In this document: piece by piece, positions 1 through 7,467 of the stretch
How positions within the stretch are numbered: position 1 is the first letter of the stretch
Layout: each line of letters starts with the position of its first letter
Assembly (NCBI GenBank): GCA_002403445.1
Contig: DHHU01000018.1
Span: 51,143 to 73,747 of the forward strand
Origin: Salinisphaeraceae bacterium UBA4764
GTDB lineage: Bacteria; Pseudomonadota; Gammaproteobacteria; Nevskiales; Salinisphaeraceae
Direction of reading: 5' to 3'
Length of the DNA: 22,605 nucleotides
Position numbers and translations under genes: made by a program
The notes under the pieces: generated by a model
The model's database searches: none
What the model was told of the DNA's origin: nothing
The model's input: the letters and a program-made list of their open reading frames with translations, nothing else

Positions 1-1078
1 CTTGATGGCCGGGCAGTTGCACGTTGCGGCCCGAGTCAGGGTCGGTAACGCTGCGACCCGGTGCGTAGACGTTCAGAGTCGCGCCGCGACTCAGGCAATC
101 CAGGGCGCCGGCACTGATCGTGACGACTTGATACTGACTTGCAACGGGTTGATCACCGGAGAGATCGATCACCTTGGCGTGTACTGGGGCCCGAGGCGCA
201 TGTGGGTGATACCCCCGATCCAGCGGTCGGGTGGGCAGCGGCAGCAAGCGGTCGCCGGGCACCGCGACGCGCTCGCTGTGGGTGATGGTTGCCGTGGAAA
301 CCGGCCCGCGTTGGGTTACTTTCAATTCGCCCACATTGCGGACCTTGGTGCCATAGACCCGGCCGGTGTGCGGATTTTTCAAGGGACCCGCCGTTGCCAC
401 GATCTGATAACGATCGGGGCCGCCACGTTGCAGGCCTTTGATATACGTGCGGCGTCCGGTCGTCGCCGCCGGCACCGAGTTGCCGAATGCCACAATATGC
501 GGCGCGTTGTTTAGCTTACGCTGCGCGACAATTCGATCGCCGTGCAGAAAAACCTGTATTGCCGTTTCCGGAATCGCCGGTACGGCGTCGGCGAGTGGTT
601 TGGCGCGAACTTTGGGTTTGAGTTTGTGTTTGCCGGCGGGGCGGAGCTTGAGTCGGCCGTTGATCGAACGCGTCAATACCAGGGTTTCACCCGGGTAAAT
701 CCGGTTTGGGTTCTGGATGTCAGGGTTCTGGGCCCAGAGTTGAGGCCAGTGCCAGGGATCCTTGAGGAAAGTCGCTGCCAGATCCCACAGCGTGTCGCCT
801 TTCTTGACGGTATAGCGATGCGGTGCGTTGGCCGCTAGTTGCAGTTTGGGCTTGGCATGTGATGTCGTGCCAGGACGCGTTTTGCGCCGGTGTGTATTGC
901 GCGACGACGTGCCGGTGGAGCGATGCGCCTGTCTGGGAACATGGCACTGATGCTGATGCGGTGCTGCGGGCTTTTGCGCAGGGTGAGATGCACATCCGCC
1001 AATCGCCCCGATGGCCAACAGGCTCGCAACGTAAAAAAGTCCAATGCGTCGAATAAACGCGCCAAATTGAATAAACAT
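1..1078 (-). CDS. LysM-domain lipoprotein (3' end cut by window edge)
   Basis: Read on the minus strand, an open frame runs from an ATG at 1078-1076 to the window edge without a stop (359 codons seen). The N-terminus has a basic stretch, a hydrophobic helix (about residues 13-28) and a lipobox-like IGGC with Cys29, so the product is probably an outer-membrane or periplasmic lipoprotein. A His/Gln-rich, then Arg-rich linker follows (about 35-80). Next comes one LysM domain (about 88-136), recognisable by YTVKKGDTLWDLA, the WxWPQLWAQNP segment and IYPGETLVL. The remaining ~220 residues match no domain I can name. LysM domains bind peptidoglycan glycan chains. In Pseudomonas and relatives a LysM protein of similar length also diverges from def-fmt-rsmB, so only a few residues are probably missing. 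The exact function is unknown. Confidence 0.85.
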   Translation of the reverse strand, partial: MFIQFGAFIRRIGLFYVASLLAIGAIGGCASHPAQKPAAPHQHQCHVPRQAHRSTGTSSRNTHRRKTRPGTTSHAKPKLQLAANAPHRYTVKKGDTLWDLAATFLKDPWHWPQLWAQNPDIQNPNRIYPGETLVLTRSINGRLKLRPAGKHKLKPKVRAKPLADAVPAIPETAIQVFLHGDRIVAQRKLNNAPHIVAFGNSVPAATTGRRTYIKGLQRGGPDRYQIVATAGPLKNPHTGRVYGTKVRNVGELKVTQRGPVSTATITHSERVAVPGDRLLPLPTRPLDRGYHPHAPRAPVHAKVIDLSGDQPVASQYQVVTISAGALDCLSRGATLNVYAPGRSVTDPDSGRNVQLPGHQ

Positions 1079-1145
1079 CCGTAGAATTCTCGACTCCTGT
1101 GTCCAACGACCCAGTCGTATTCCTTATCAGACTGAAACATAGCAT
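1079..1145. promoter_or_regulatory. Divergent intergenic region between LysM gene and def
   Basis: These 67 bases separate the two divergent start codons and must hold promoters for both directions unless transcription enters from outside. I see no convincing -35/-10 pair. A short inverted repeat, ACGAC-CCA-GTCGT (1106-1118), lies in the middle and could be an operator or a fortuitous hairpin. A weak purine-rich stretch (AGGAG, minus strand) lies about 15 bases upstream of the LysM start. Confidence 0.35.
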
Positions 1146-1655
1146 ATGGCCGTGCTCGAGATATTGACATTTCCTGATCCGCGTTTGCGTCGCACCACGA
1201 CGCCCGTAACCGAGTTCAATGCTGAACTGTCGTCATTCATTGATGACATGTTCGACACCATGTATGACGCGCCCGGTGTTGGCCTGGCGGCGACCCAGGT
1301 GGGGGATACTCGGCGTGTCGCAGTCATGGACTGTGGCGGCGATGCCCCCGATCCGATCGTCATGTGCAACCCCGAAATCCTGTGGCAACGAGAGCCTGTG
1401 GATGTCGACGAAGGCTGTCTATCGGTGCCGGGGCACACGGATCAGGTCGTGCGTTACAAAACAGTGGGTTTCCGCGCCCAAGACCGCAACGGCGCCTGGT
1501 ACGAATGCGAGGCCCATGATCTGCTGGCCCAGTGTGTCCAGCACGAGTTGGCGCATCTCTACGGTGGGCTGTACATCGACCAGCTCTCGCATTTAAAACG
1601 CAAGCGCATTCGTAAGCGCGTCGAAAAAACCGACCGCACCGATGGTGGGGCCTGA
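1146..1655 (+). CDS. def: Peptide deformylase
   Basis: This metalloenzyme removes the N-formyl group from nascent proteins at the ribosome. The 169-residue product has the usual bacterial length and opens with the typical MAVLEILTFPDPRLR. Motif 1 is GVGLAATQ (44-51), motif 2 is EGCLS (89-93, metal ligand Cys91) and motif 3 is HELAH (133-137, metal ligands His133 and His137, catalytic Glu134). Motif 3 is unusual: the Asp of the common HExDHLxG is Ala136 and the following residues are LYGG. The basic C-terminal helix (KRKRIRKRVEK) is as in E. coli. The stop overlaps the fmt start by one base (TGATG), so the two are probably coupled. No clear Shine-Dalgarno sequence precedes the ATG. Confidence 0.97.
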   Translation: MAVLEILTFPDPRLRRTTTPVTEFNAELSSFIDDMFDTMYDAPGVGLAATQVGDTRRVAVMDCGGDAPDPIVMCNPEILWQREPVDVDEGCLSVPGHTDQVVRYKTVGFRAQDRNGAWYECEAHDLLAQCVQHELAHLYGGLYIDQLSHLKRKRIRKRVEKTDRTDGGA

Positions 1656-2578
1656 TGCGAATCGTCTTCGCAGGTACGCCGGATTTTGCGCTGCCCAGTC
1701 TCGATGCCGTGCGCACGAGTTCGCACGATCTTGTGGCTGTCATTACGCAGCCGGACCGCCCGGCCGGCCGAGGCCGTAAGCTGACGCAGTCACCGGTCAA
1801 ACAGGCAGCGATCGAAGCGGGTGTACCAGTTGTTGAAGCTGATCAGATGAAAAATCGGGAGGCCGCCCAGAATTTGTCGGCATTGGCGCCCGATTTAATG
1901 GTGGTCGTGGCTTACGGCGCGATTCTGGGTCGCGGGGTGCTGGCTACCCCACGTTACGGGTGCGTCAACGTACACGGTTCGTTATTACCCCGCTGGCGTG
2001 GTGCTGCACCGATAACGCGCGCGCTGCTGGCGGGTGACACCCGAACGGGCGTAACGCTAACCTGGATGCGTCGTACCCTGGACAGCGGTCCGGTGATCGA
2101 TAACCGGGCTGTCGACATCGCGCCCGACGCCACGGCCGGGTCGCTGCACGATGTGCTGGCCGCACAGGGCGGCGAGTTGCTGGCCGACTACCTTGCCGTT
2201 GACTGTGCCCAGTGGCCTGCAGTCGAGCAGGATGAAGCCGTCGCGACTTATGCCCCTCAACTCAACAAGACCGAAGGCACCATTGACTGGTCGGCCGGCG
2301 CGGCGACGATCGAGCGTCGAATACGCGCGATGCAGCCCTGGCCGGTTGCTTACAGCGTGCTGGGGGATACGACCCTTCGCCTGTTTGCGGCGAGCGCGAG
2401 TGACCGGTTATCGACTGCCGCGCCGGGCACGGTGGTCGCGGTCGAGGCGGAAGGTATTCGCGTTGCGACGGCCGACACCGACATCTGGCTGACATCGATC
2501 CAGTTTCCTGGCAAGAGACGCATGCCGGCCATCGATGCGGCACGCGGCCGGGAACTGGTAGGCCAAAGGTTTGGCTGA
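1655..2578 (+). CDS. fmt: Methionyl-tRNA formyltransferase
   Basis: It transfers a formyl group from 10-formyl-tetrahydrofolate to Met-tRNA(fMet), making the initiator whose formyl group Def later removes. The 307-residue product has the usual two parts. The N-terminal Rossmann-type catalytic domain carries NVHGSLLPRWRGAAPI (105-120), with Asn105 and His107 matching the catalytic Asn/His pair, and LDSGP with Asp143 as the third catalytic residue. The C-terminal domain (about 205-307) includes the conserved YAPQLNKTEGTIDW (199-212). Start and stop overlap the neighbours: one base with def and eight bases with the TTG of rsmB. This agrees with one transcript for translation-initiation functions. 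Confidence 0.97.
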   Translation: MRIVFAGTPDFALPSLDAVRTSSHDLVAVITQPDRPAGRGRKLTQSPVKQAAIEAGVPVVEADQMKNREAAQNLSALAPDLMVVVAYGAILGRGVLATPRYGCVNVHGSLLPRWRGAAPITRALLAGDTRTGVTLTWMRRTLDSGPVIDNRAVDIAPDATAGSLHDVLAAQGGELLADYLAVDCAQWPAVEQDEAVATYAPQLNKTEGTIDWSAGAATIERRIRAMQPWPVAYSVLGDTTLRLFAASASDRLSTAAPGTVVAVEAEGIRVATADTDIWLTSIQFPGKRRMPAIDAARGRELVGQRFG

Positions 2579-3884
2579 TTCGCGGCCGGCCACGGGCGCG
2601 GCGCCTCGTGCGGCCGCCGCGCGCGTATTGAGCGCAGTTGTCGACCACGGTCGCAGCCTCGACACTGTTTTGTCACCGATACTGGCGAACCTCAGTGCCG
2701 CCGATCGATCGCTGGCCTCGATGTTGGCACGCGAAACCGTACGTTGGCATCGCCTGTTGTACGCACGGCTGGAGCCACATCTCAAGAACAAACCATTACA
2801 ACCACTGGTTCGGGCGTTACTCGAAGTGGGCGTCTGGCAGCTCGACGCATCGCGGGTACCGCCGCACGCCGCCGTGTCTGCGACGGTGGCGGCCACGAAG
2901 TTATTGGGTGTCGGACGAGCGCGCGGACTGGTTAATGCCGTGCTGCGGGGCCATCAACGTACTCCCATGGACACCAGCACAGCCGATCCGGGCATCCAGT
3001 ACAGCTTGCCGACCTGGCTGGTGGCTGCGATCCGGGCTGACTGGTCGGACGAGATGCCGGCGGTTCTGGGAGCTCTGAATGAGGCCCCACCGCTTTGGCT
3101 GCGCAACAACGCCCGGGCCCAGTCTCGAGATGAGCTCGCTGCGCAGTTGGCCGGTCGAGGGCTGACGACCTGTCTCAGCGGGATGGCATCGGACGCAGTG
3201 TGTCTGGATGAGCCGGTTGCGGCCGATGAATTGCCAGAACTGGCTGCCGGCGCGGCATCGATTCAGGATGGCGGAGCGCAGCTTGCGGCGGATCTGGTCG
3301 ATCCCGCACCGACGGATCGGGTGCTGGATGCCTGTGCCGCACCGGGCAACAAGACAGCGCATCTGCTCGAACGGGGTGCGGGGGCCGTGTTGGCGCTGGA
3401 TACCGACGCGGCACGTCTCACAACCCTCGAGGACAATCTGAAGCGGTTAGGTCTTGCGGCCGATACGCAGGTTGCTGACGCGACCGACCCGGAACGCGCC
3501 TGGTGGGACGGCGGCGTTTTCGATCGTATTCTCATCGACGCACCGTGTAGCGGCACGGGCGTTATTCGTCGGCATCCGGATATCAAATGGCTGCGACGGT
3601 CCAGTGACGTCCAGTCGGCAGCTAAACGCCAACTGGCGTTGCTTCACGCGCTCTGGCCCACTTTGGCGCCAGGCGGTGTGTTGGTATATGCAACATGCTC
3701 TGTGCTTCGCGCCGAAGGCGAGGAGATTGTGGCACGATTCATCGATGAGCAAGCAGACACCGTCGCCGATCCGATATATGCTGAATGGGGACAAGATGAG
3801 ATGTTCGGCCGGCGTATCGCGGTGGGTCAATATGGGTTTGACGGTTTTTACTATGCCCGGCTAAAACGCCGACCCGTGGCATGA
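2571..3884 (+). CDS. rsmB: 16S rRNA (cytosine-967-C5)-methyltransferase
   Basis: This S-adenosylmethionine enzyme methylates C967 of 16S rRNA. The 437-residue product has an N-terminal NusB-like RNA-binding domain (about 10-135) and a C-terminal Rossmann methyltransferase domain. Visible motifs are DACAAPGNKT (253-262, SAM binding; the family commonly has GGKT), DAPCSGTGVIRRHPD (323-337, Cys326) and YATCS (373-377, Cys376, the nucleophile). The proposed start is TTG at 2571, inside the end of fmt, because the following residues align with the usual N-terminus and no ATG lies nearby in frame. The stop overlaps the fdhD ATG (ATGA). Confidence 0.95.
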   Translation: MADSRPATGAAPRAAAARVLSAVVDHGRSLDTVLSPILANLSAADRSLASMLARETVRWHRLLYARLEPHLKNKPLQPLVRALLEVGVWQLDASRVPPHAAVSATVAATKLLGVGRARGLVNAVLRGHQRTPMDTSTADPGIQYSLPTWLVAAIRADWSDEMPAVLGALNEAPPLWLRNNARAQSRDELAAQLAGRGLTTCLSGMASDAVCLDEPVAADELPELAAGAASIQDGGAQLAADLVDPAPTDRVLDACAAPGNKTAHLLERGAGAVLALDTDAARLTTLEDNLKRLGLAADTQVADATDPERAWWDGGVFDRILIDAPCSGTGVIRRHPDIKWLRRSSDVQSAAKRQLALLHALWPTLAPGGVLVYATCSVLRAEGEEIVARFIDEQADTVADPIYAEWGQDEMFGRRIAVGQYGFDGFYYARLKRRPVA

Positions 3885-4717
3885 GTGCTGATCAAACGAT
3901 CCCGCAAGACCAGCCCACGGGACGGCGCGCGATGCCGATCACGGTCTATCAGAACGGGGAATTTTCCTCTGTTCGAGATACCCTTGCCGTCGAACGCGCC
4001 CTGGAGATACAGGTTGCGGGAGCCCAACCGATCGTCACCATGCGCACGCCCGGCGCCGATCGGGAGTTGGCAGCAGGTCTATTGCATGGTGAAGGTGTTG
4101 TCCATTGTCGCGATGAGATTGTTTATAACGACCATGCCCCGGGTGAACCCGATGTTGTGCGGTTGATGCTCAAACCGGCGGCGCGGGAACGCCTGGATCG
4201 CATCGAACGCAATACGGTGGTCACCAGTGCCTGCGGTGTCTGTGGCAAACCGACCTTTAATCCCCCCGCACCCGAAACTCGGGCCGCTGGCGAACCGGAC
4301 TGGACATTGGCGCCTCGTGAACTGATTGAACTGCCCAACCGTCTGCGCGAAACCCAGGGCGTTTTTGAGGCTACCGGCGGATTGCACGCCGCCGGTCTGT
4401 TTGAACGCGGGCGAAGGCGACTCGCTGTGCGCGAAGATGTGGGGCGACACAACGCACTCGACAAGTTGATTGGATGGGCCCTGCGCGAGGACCGATTGCC
4501 GTTGTCCGGCCACGTCATCATGCTGTCAGGGCGCGCCAGTTACGAGTTGGTGCAAAAAAGCGTAGCCGCCGATGCTGCCATCGTGGCCGCTATATCCGCG
4601 CCGAGCACCTACGCGGTTGATCTGGCCGCGAGTTTCAATACCACCCTGGTCGGCTTTGTTCGTAACAACCGATTTAATATTTATACCGGTGCCAGACGCA
4701 TCACAGGGGCGGTTTAG
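3881..4717 (+). CDS. fdhD: Formate dehydrogenase accessory sulfurtransferase FdhD
   Basis: FdhD passes sulfur from the IscS cysteine desulfurase to the molybdenum bis-MGD cofactor, a step needed for active formate dehydrogenase. The 278-residue protein has the characteristic SACGVCGK (116-123) with Cys118 and Cys121 on the mobile catalytic loop, then VREDVGRHNALDK (183-195) and LSGRASYELVQKS (215-227), which line the cofactor pocket. The ATG overlaps the rsmB stop by four bases (ATGA), so it is probably translated from the rsmB message. No formate dehydrogenase or molybdopterin gene lies in the window, so its client enzyme must be encoded elsewhere. The usual rsmB neighbours I know are unrelated, making this an insertion in the operon. 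Confidence 0.95.
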   Translation: MSADQTIPQDQPTGRRAMPITVYQNGEFSSVRDTLAVERALEIQVAGAQPIVTMRTPGADRELAAGLLHGEGVVHCRDEIVYNDHAPGEPDVVRLMLKPAARERLDRIERNTVVTSACGVCGKPTFNPPAPETRAAGEPDWTLAPRELIELPNRLRETQGVFEATGGLHAAGLFERGRRRLAVREDVGRHNALDKLIGWALREDRLPLSGHVIMLSGRASYELVQKSVAADAAIVAAISAPSTYAVDLAASFNTTLVGFVRNNRFNIYTGARRITGAV

Positions 4718-4725
4718 GCTGTCGG

Positions 4726-4731
4726 TATAAT
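4726..4731 (+). promoter_or_regulatory. Candidate -10 box for the pcnB operon
   Basis: A perfect TATAAT lies 8 bases after the fdhD stop and 39 bases before the proposed pcnB start. No good -35 hexamer is visible at 16-18 bases upstream (the sequence there is near ACAGGG), so any promoter would be weak at -35 or activator-dependent. Confidence 0.4.
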
Positions 4732-4759
4732 CAGTCAGGCCCACAAGTTCCCGGTCCAC

Positions 4760-4772
4760 GAGGCAAACTATT
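4760..4772 (+). promoter_or_regulatory. Ribosome binding site and ATT start of pcnB
   Basis: GAGG at 4760-4763, then six bases, then ATT at 4770-4772. This is near-ideal spacing for an initiation codon. The in-frame stop TAA at 4728 closes the frame upstream, and no ATG, GTG or TTG occurs between it and the conserved N-terminal residues of PcnB. The site therefore decides the start. Confidence 0.7.
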
Positions 4773-6065
4773 CAAACACCGGAAATCATTCCACCCGATC
4801 AGCACCCAATCGAACGCGATGATCTCAGCGCGGCCGCACTGCAGGTACTGGACGTGCTGGCAGACGCTGGCTACCGTGCCTGCCTGGTGGGCGGGGCGAT
4901 CCGTGACCTGCTGCTGGGTATCACGCCCAAGGATTTCGACGTGTCTACCGACGCCGAGCCGGAGCAGGTGGCGGCCGTGTTTGGTCGGCGTGCGCGCTTG
5001 ATCGGTCGACGGTTCCAGATCGTGCATGTGCGCTTTGGTCGGGAACTGATCGAAGTCTCGACGTTTCGCGCCGACCCCAACGCCGGCGGTCGGGATGATC
5101 GACGCGTGGACGCCAACGGGCGCGTTCTGGCCGATAACGTGTTCGGTTCCATGGCCGAGGACGCCGGGCGCCGCGATTTCGGCATCAACGGGTTGTATTA
5201 CGACATTGCCGACGGCTGTATCCACGACTATGTGGGCGGCATGGCCGATGCGCGGTATCGCCGTTTACGCTTGATCGGCGACCCCGATGTGCGCTATCGC
5301 GAAGACCCGGTACGAATGCTGCGGGCGGTTCGGTTGGCCGCCAGTCACAGTCTGGCTATCGACGACGCGGCCCAGCCACCCGCAGCATTGCTCGAACTCT
5401 TGGCAGATGTGCCGCCCGCGCGGATATTCGACGAAGTCTTGAAATTGTTCATGCAGCCGGCCGCGCCGGCAATATATGCCGGGCTTCGCCGTTCTGGATT
5501 GTTTGGTGTATTGTTCCCGCAAACCGAGCAAGTATTGAACGGGCCGGGCGGTGGTGCCAGCGAGGCACTCATTGAAAAAGCCATCGCCAACACAGCGGCG
5601 CGTATCGAAGTTGGTAAATCGGTTACGCCCGCATTCATCCTGGCGGCCATCCTCTGGCCGGCGGTGCGCGAAACCGCTGCTGCATTCGAGCGTGACAACA
5701 CACCGGCCATGCCCGCTCTGGCCAGTGCCCAGGCCGAAGTCGTGGCGAAGCAATCGGCACGGGTCGCCTTGCCCAAGCGCTTCTCGATGCCAATGCGTGA
5801 TATATGGCATTTACAACCGCGGTTTCACCGCCGGCGAGGCAAACAACCGGCTCGCTTGATGGCCCACGAACGGTTTCGGGCGGCCTATGATTTTTTGCTG
5901 CTGCGCGCCGAAGTCGGCGAAGTCGAACACGAGTTGGCCGACTGGTGGACCGAACGACAAAAAGACGCTGCCAGCGAGGGGAGCCAATCGGATCACGAAG
6001 CCAAAGACGCATCCGCCCGCAAACGTCGCGGTGGCCGGCGACGCGGCGGCCGCGGTCGGCATTGA
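4770..6065 (+). CDS. pcnB: Poly(A) polymerase I (ATT start proposed)
   Basis: PcnB adds poly(A) tails to RNA 3' ends and promotes decay. The nucleotidyltransferase core shows LVGGAIRDLLLG (39-50) and KDFDVST with Asp55 and Asp57 as metal ligands. RNA-binding parts include GRRF (79-82), DFGINGLYYD (136-145) and REDPVRMLRAVRLA (177-190). An Arg/Gly/Lys-rich tail ends the 431-residue product, as in the family. Homology to known PcnB begins at IIPPDQHPI, upstream of the first possible GTG (4854), so a start at 4854 would delete conserved sequence. The only well-placed start is ATT at 4770 with its Shine-Dalgarno sequence. E. coli pcnB is known to start at AUU, which limits its synthesis. It heads the run through pgi. 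Confidence 0.92.
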   Translation: MQTPEIIPPDQHPIERDDLSAAALQVLDVLADAGYRACLVGGAIRDLLLGITPKDFDVSTDAEPEQVAAVFGRRARLIGRRFQIVHVRFGRELIEVSTFRADPNAGGRDDRRVDANGRVLADNVFGSMAEDAGRRDFGINGLYYDIADGCIHDYVGGMADARYRRLRLIGDPDVRYREDPVRMLRAVRLAASHSLAIDDAAQPPAALLELLADVPPARIFDEVLKLFMQPAAPAIYAGLRRSGLFGVLFPQTEQVLNGPGGGASEALIEKAIANTAARIEVGKSVTPAFILAAILWPAVRETAAAFERDNTPAMPALASAQAEVVAKQSARVALPKRFSMPMRDIWHLQPRFHRRRGKQPARLMAHERFRAAYDFLLLRAEVGEVEHELADWWTERQKDAASEGSQSDHEAKDASARKRRGGRRRGGRGRH

Positions 6066-6090
6066 GCCGCGGGTCGGCGGATTGTCTGTC

Positions 6091-6579
6091 GTGCACCATC
6101 TGTCAGTTGCCTGGATTGCTCTGGGAAGCAATCTAGGGCAGCCGGATCAGCACGTCCGTCAGGCGTTTGCATCCCTAGCCGATATACCGGGCGTTCAGTT
6201 GCTGGCTCGGTCGAATCTCTATCGAAGCGCGCCCGTAGGCGGGCCGCCTGGCCAGGCCGATTTTTGCAATGCCGCGGCCGCAGTGGCCACGATGTTATCG
6301 CCGTTCGAGCTCCTGACTGCACAAAATGCGATCGAGGCTGAACACGGTCGCGAGCGGGTCCAGCGCAACGGGCCCCGGACACTCGATCTCGATATCATCT
6401 CGTTTGATTCGTTGCGGATGACAACCCAGAGGCTGACGCTGCCGCACCCCCGCGCCGCCCGACGTGCGTTCGTTTTGTTGCCGCTTGCCGAGATTTCACC
6501 GGCGCTGAGTCTGGGTCGGGCTGGACGCGTCATCGACTTGTGCCGCGAGCTTGACGCTCGCGATATGGAACATTGGTAA
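6091..6579 (+). CDS. folK: 6-hydroxymethyl-7,8-dihydropterin pyrophosphokinase
   Basis: FolK transfers pyrophosphate from ATP to 6-hydroxymethyl-dihydropterin, preparing it for dihydropteroate synthase in folate synthesis. From the GTG at 6091 the product is 162 residues, the usual size. It shows WIALGSNLG (8-16), GPRTLDLDII (94-103; Asp99 and Asp101 bind magnesium) and LPHPRAARRAFVLLPLAEI (117-135). The same frame is open far upstream inside pcnB, but a start there would add a tail with no family counterpart. TTG at 6082 is the only close alternative. GGCGG sits about ten bases before the GTG. pcnB-folK-panB is a common gammaproteobacterial order. Confidence 0.93.
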   Translation: MHHLSVAWIALGSNLGQPDQHVRQAFASLADIPGVQLLARSNLYRSAPVGGPPGQADFCNAAAAVATMLSPFELLTAQNAIEAEHGRERVQRNGPRTLDLDIISFDSLRMTTQRLTLPHPRAARRAFVLLPLAEISPALSLGRAGRVIDLCRELDARDMEHW

Positions 6580-6619
6580 CCCGGTGTCAATTCTTAACTT
6601 TTCATGACCTTAATCACCC

Positions 6620-7441
6620 ATGCCTGAAAACAAGCAGCGAAACCGTCCCGTCACAGTGTCCACGTTGGCGCGGATGAAGACCGACGGCGATAAAATTGCC
6701 TGCCTGACGGCCTATGACGCCAGTTTTGCAGAGATCGCCGAGCGCAGCGGCGTCGATCTTGTTCTGGTTGGCGACTCGCTCGGCAATGTCGTACAGGGAC
6801 GGGCCAGCACTACTTCGGTCACTGTCTCCGATATGGTGTATCACACTCGCTGCGTTGCTGCGGGGTTGAGTCTGCCGTTGCTTGTGGCTGATTTGCCCTT
6901 TTTATCGTTCGCGACACCCCAGGATGCAATCGACACCAGTCGCCGACTCATAGGTGAAGGCGGGGCTGCCATGGTCAAGATCGAAGCCGACGCGACTGAC
7001 ACGACGGTTGTTGAAACATTGAGCCGGAACGGCGTGCCGGTGTGTGCCCATCTCGGGTTACGTCCGCAGCAGATTCACAAGACTGGCGGTTTCAAGATTT
7101 ACGGTCGGAGCAAGACACAGGCCAGGGAACTGGTCAACTACGCCCGACAACTCGAGGCAGCGGGTGCCGATTTACTGCTGCTGGAGTGTGTGCCTAGTGC
7201 GCTCGCCCGGAAGATCGCGAAAATGGCTGAGGTGCCGGTGATCGGTATCGGGGCCGGCCCGGATGTCGACGGTCAGATATTGGTTTGTTACGACGCATTG
7301 GGTTTGACGTCCGGGAAAAAACCCCGATTCGTCAGAGATTTCCTGGCAGAAAAGGGCTCGGTTACCGAAGCTGCACTTGGCTATGTCGACGCCGTGCGCG
7401 ACGGTACGTTTCCGACGCCCGACGAGAGTTTTGACGCGTAG
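6620..7441 (+). CDS. panB: 3-methyl-2-oxobutanoate hydroxymethyltransferase
   Basis: PanB makes ketopantoate from 2-oxoisovalerate and methylene-tetrahydrofolate, the first committed step of pantothenate synthesis. The 273-residue TIM-barrel protein has LTAYDASFA (29-37) and VLVGDSLGNVVQG (48-60). The metal-binding set is Asp52, Asp91 (VADLPF) and Glu122 (VKIEA). HKTGGFKIYG lies at 153-162, and the catalytic Glu189 lies in LLECVP. The start is the first ATG of the conserved N-terminus. No Shine-Dalgarno sequence is evident. It uses a folate cofactor, so its place after folK is metabolically sensible, and panC and panD follow. Confidence 0.97.
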   Translation: MPENKQRNRPVTVSTLARMKTDGDKIACLTAYDASFAEIAERSGVDLVLVGDSLGNVVQGRASTTSVTVSDMVYHTRCVAAGLSLPLLVADLPFLSFATPQDAIDTSRRLIGEGGAAMVKIEADATDTTVVETLSRNGVPVCAHLGLRPQQIHKTGGFKIYGRSKTQARELVNYARQLEAAGADLLLLECVPSALARKIAKMAEVPVIGIGAGPDVDGQILVCYDALGLTSGKKPRFVRDFLAEKGSVTEAALGYVDAVRDGTFPTPDESFDA

Positions 7442-7467
7442 ATAGACGTCCCCATGATGATCCCCGC

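Noticed and set aside
720..1145. Minus-strand frames of 141 and 111 codons near the left end
   Set aside because: They overlap the LysM lipoprotein gene in other frames; the LysM frame has clear domain evidence.
2408..2896. 162-codon minus-strand frame
   Set aside because: Shadow of fmt and rsmB in GC-rich sequence, with Arg/Ala/Ser-biased composition and no recognisable domain.
4854..6065. GTG at 4854 as the pcnB start
   Set aside because: It would remove the conserved PDQHPI segment and leave a good Shine-Dalgarno sequence at 4760 unused.
5887..6090. ATG-started extension of folK into pcnB
   Set aside because: The extra residues match nothing in the FolK family and the frame overlaps real pcnB coding sequence.
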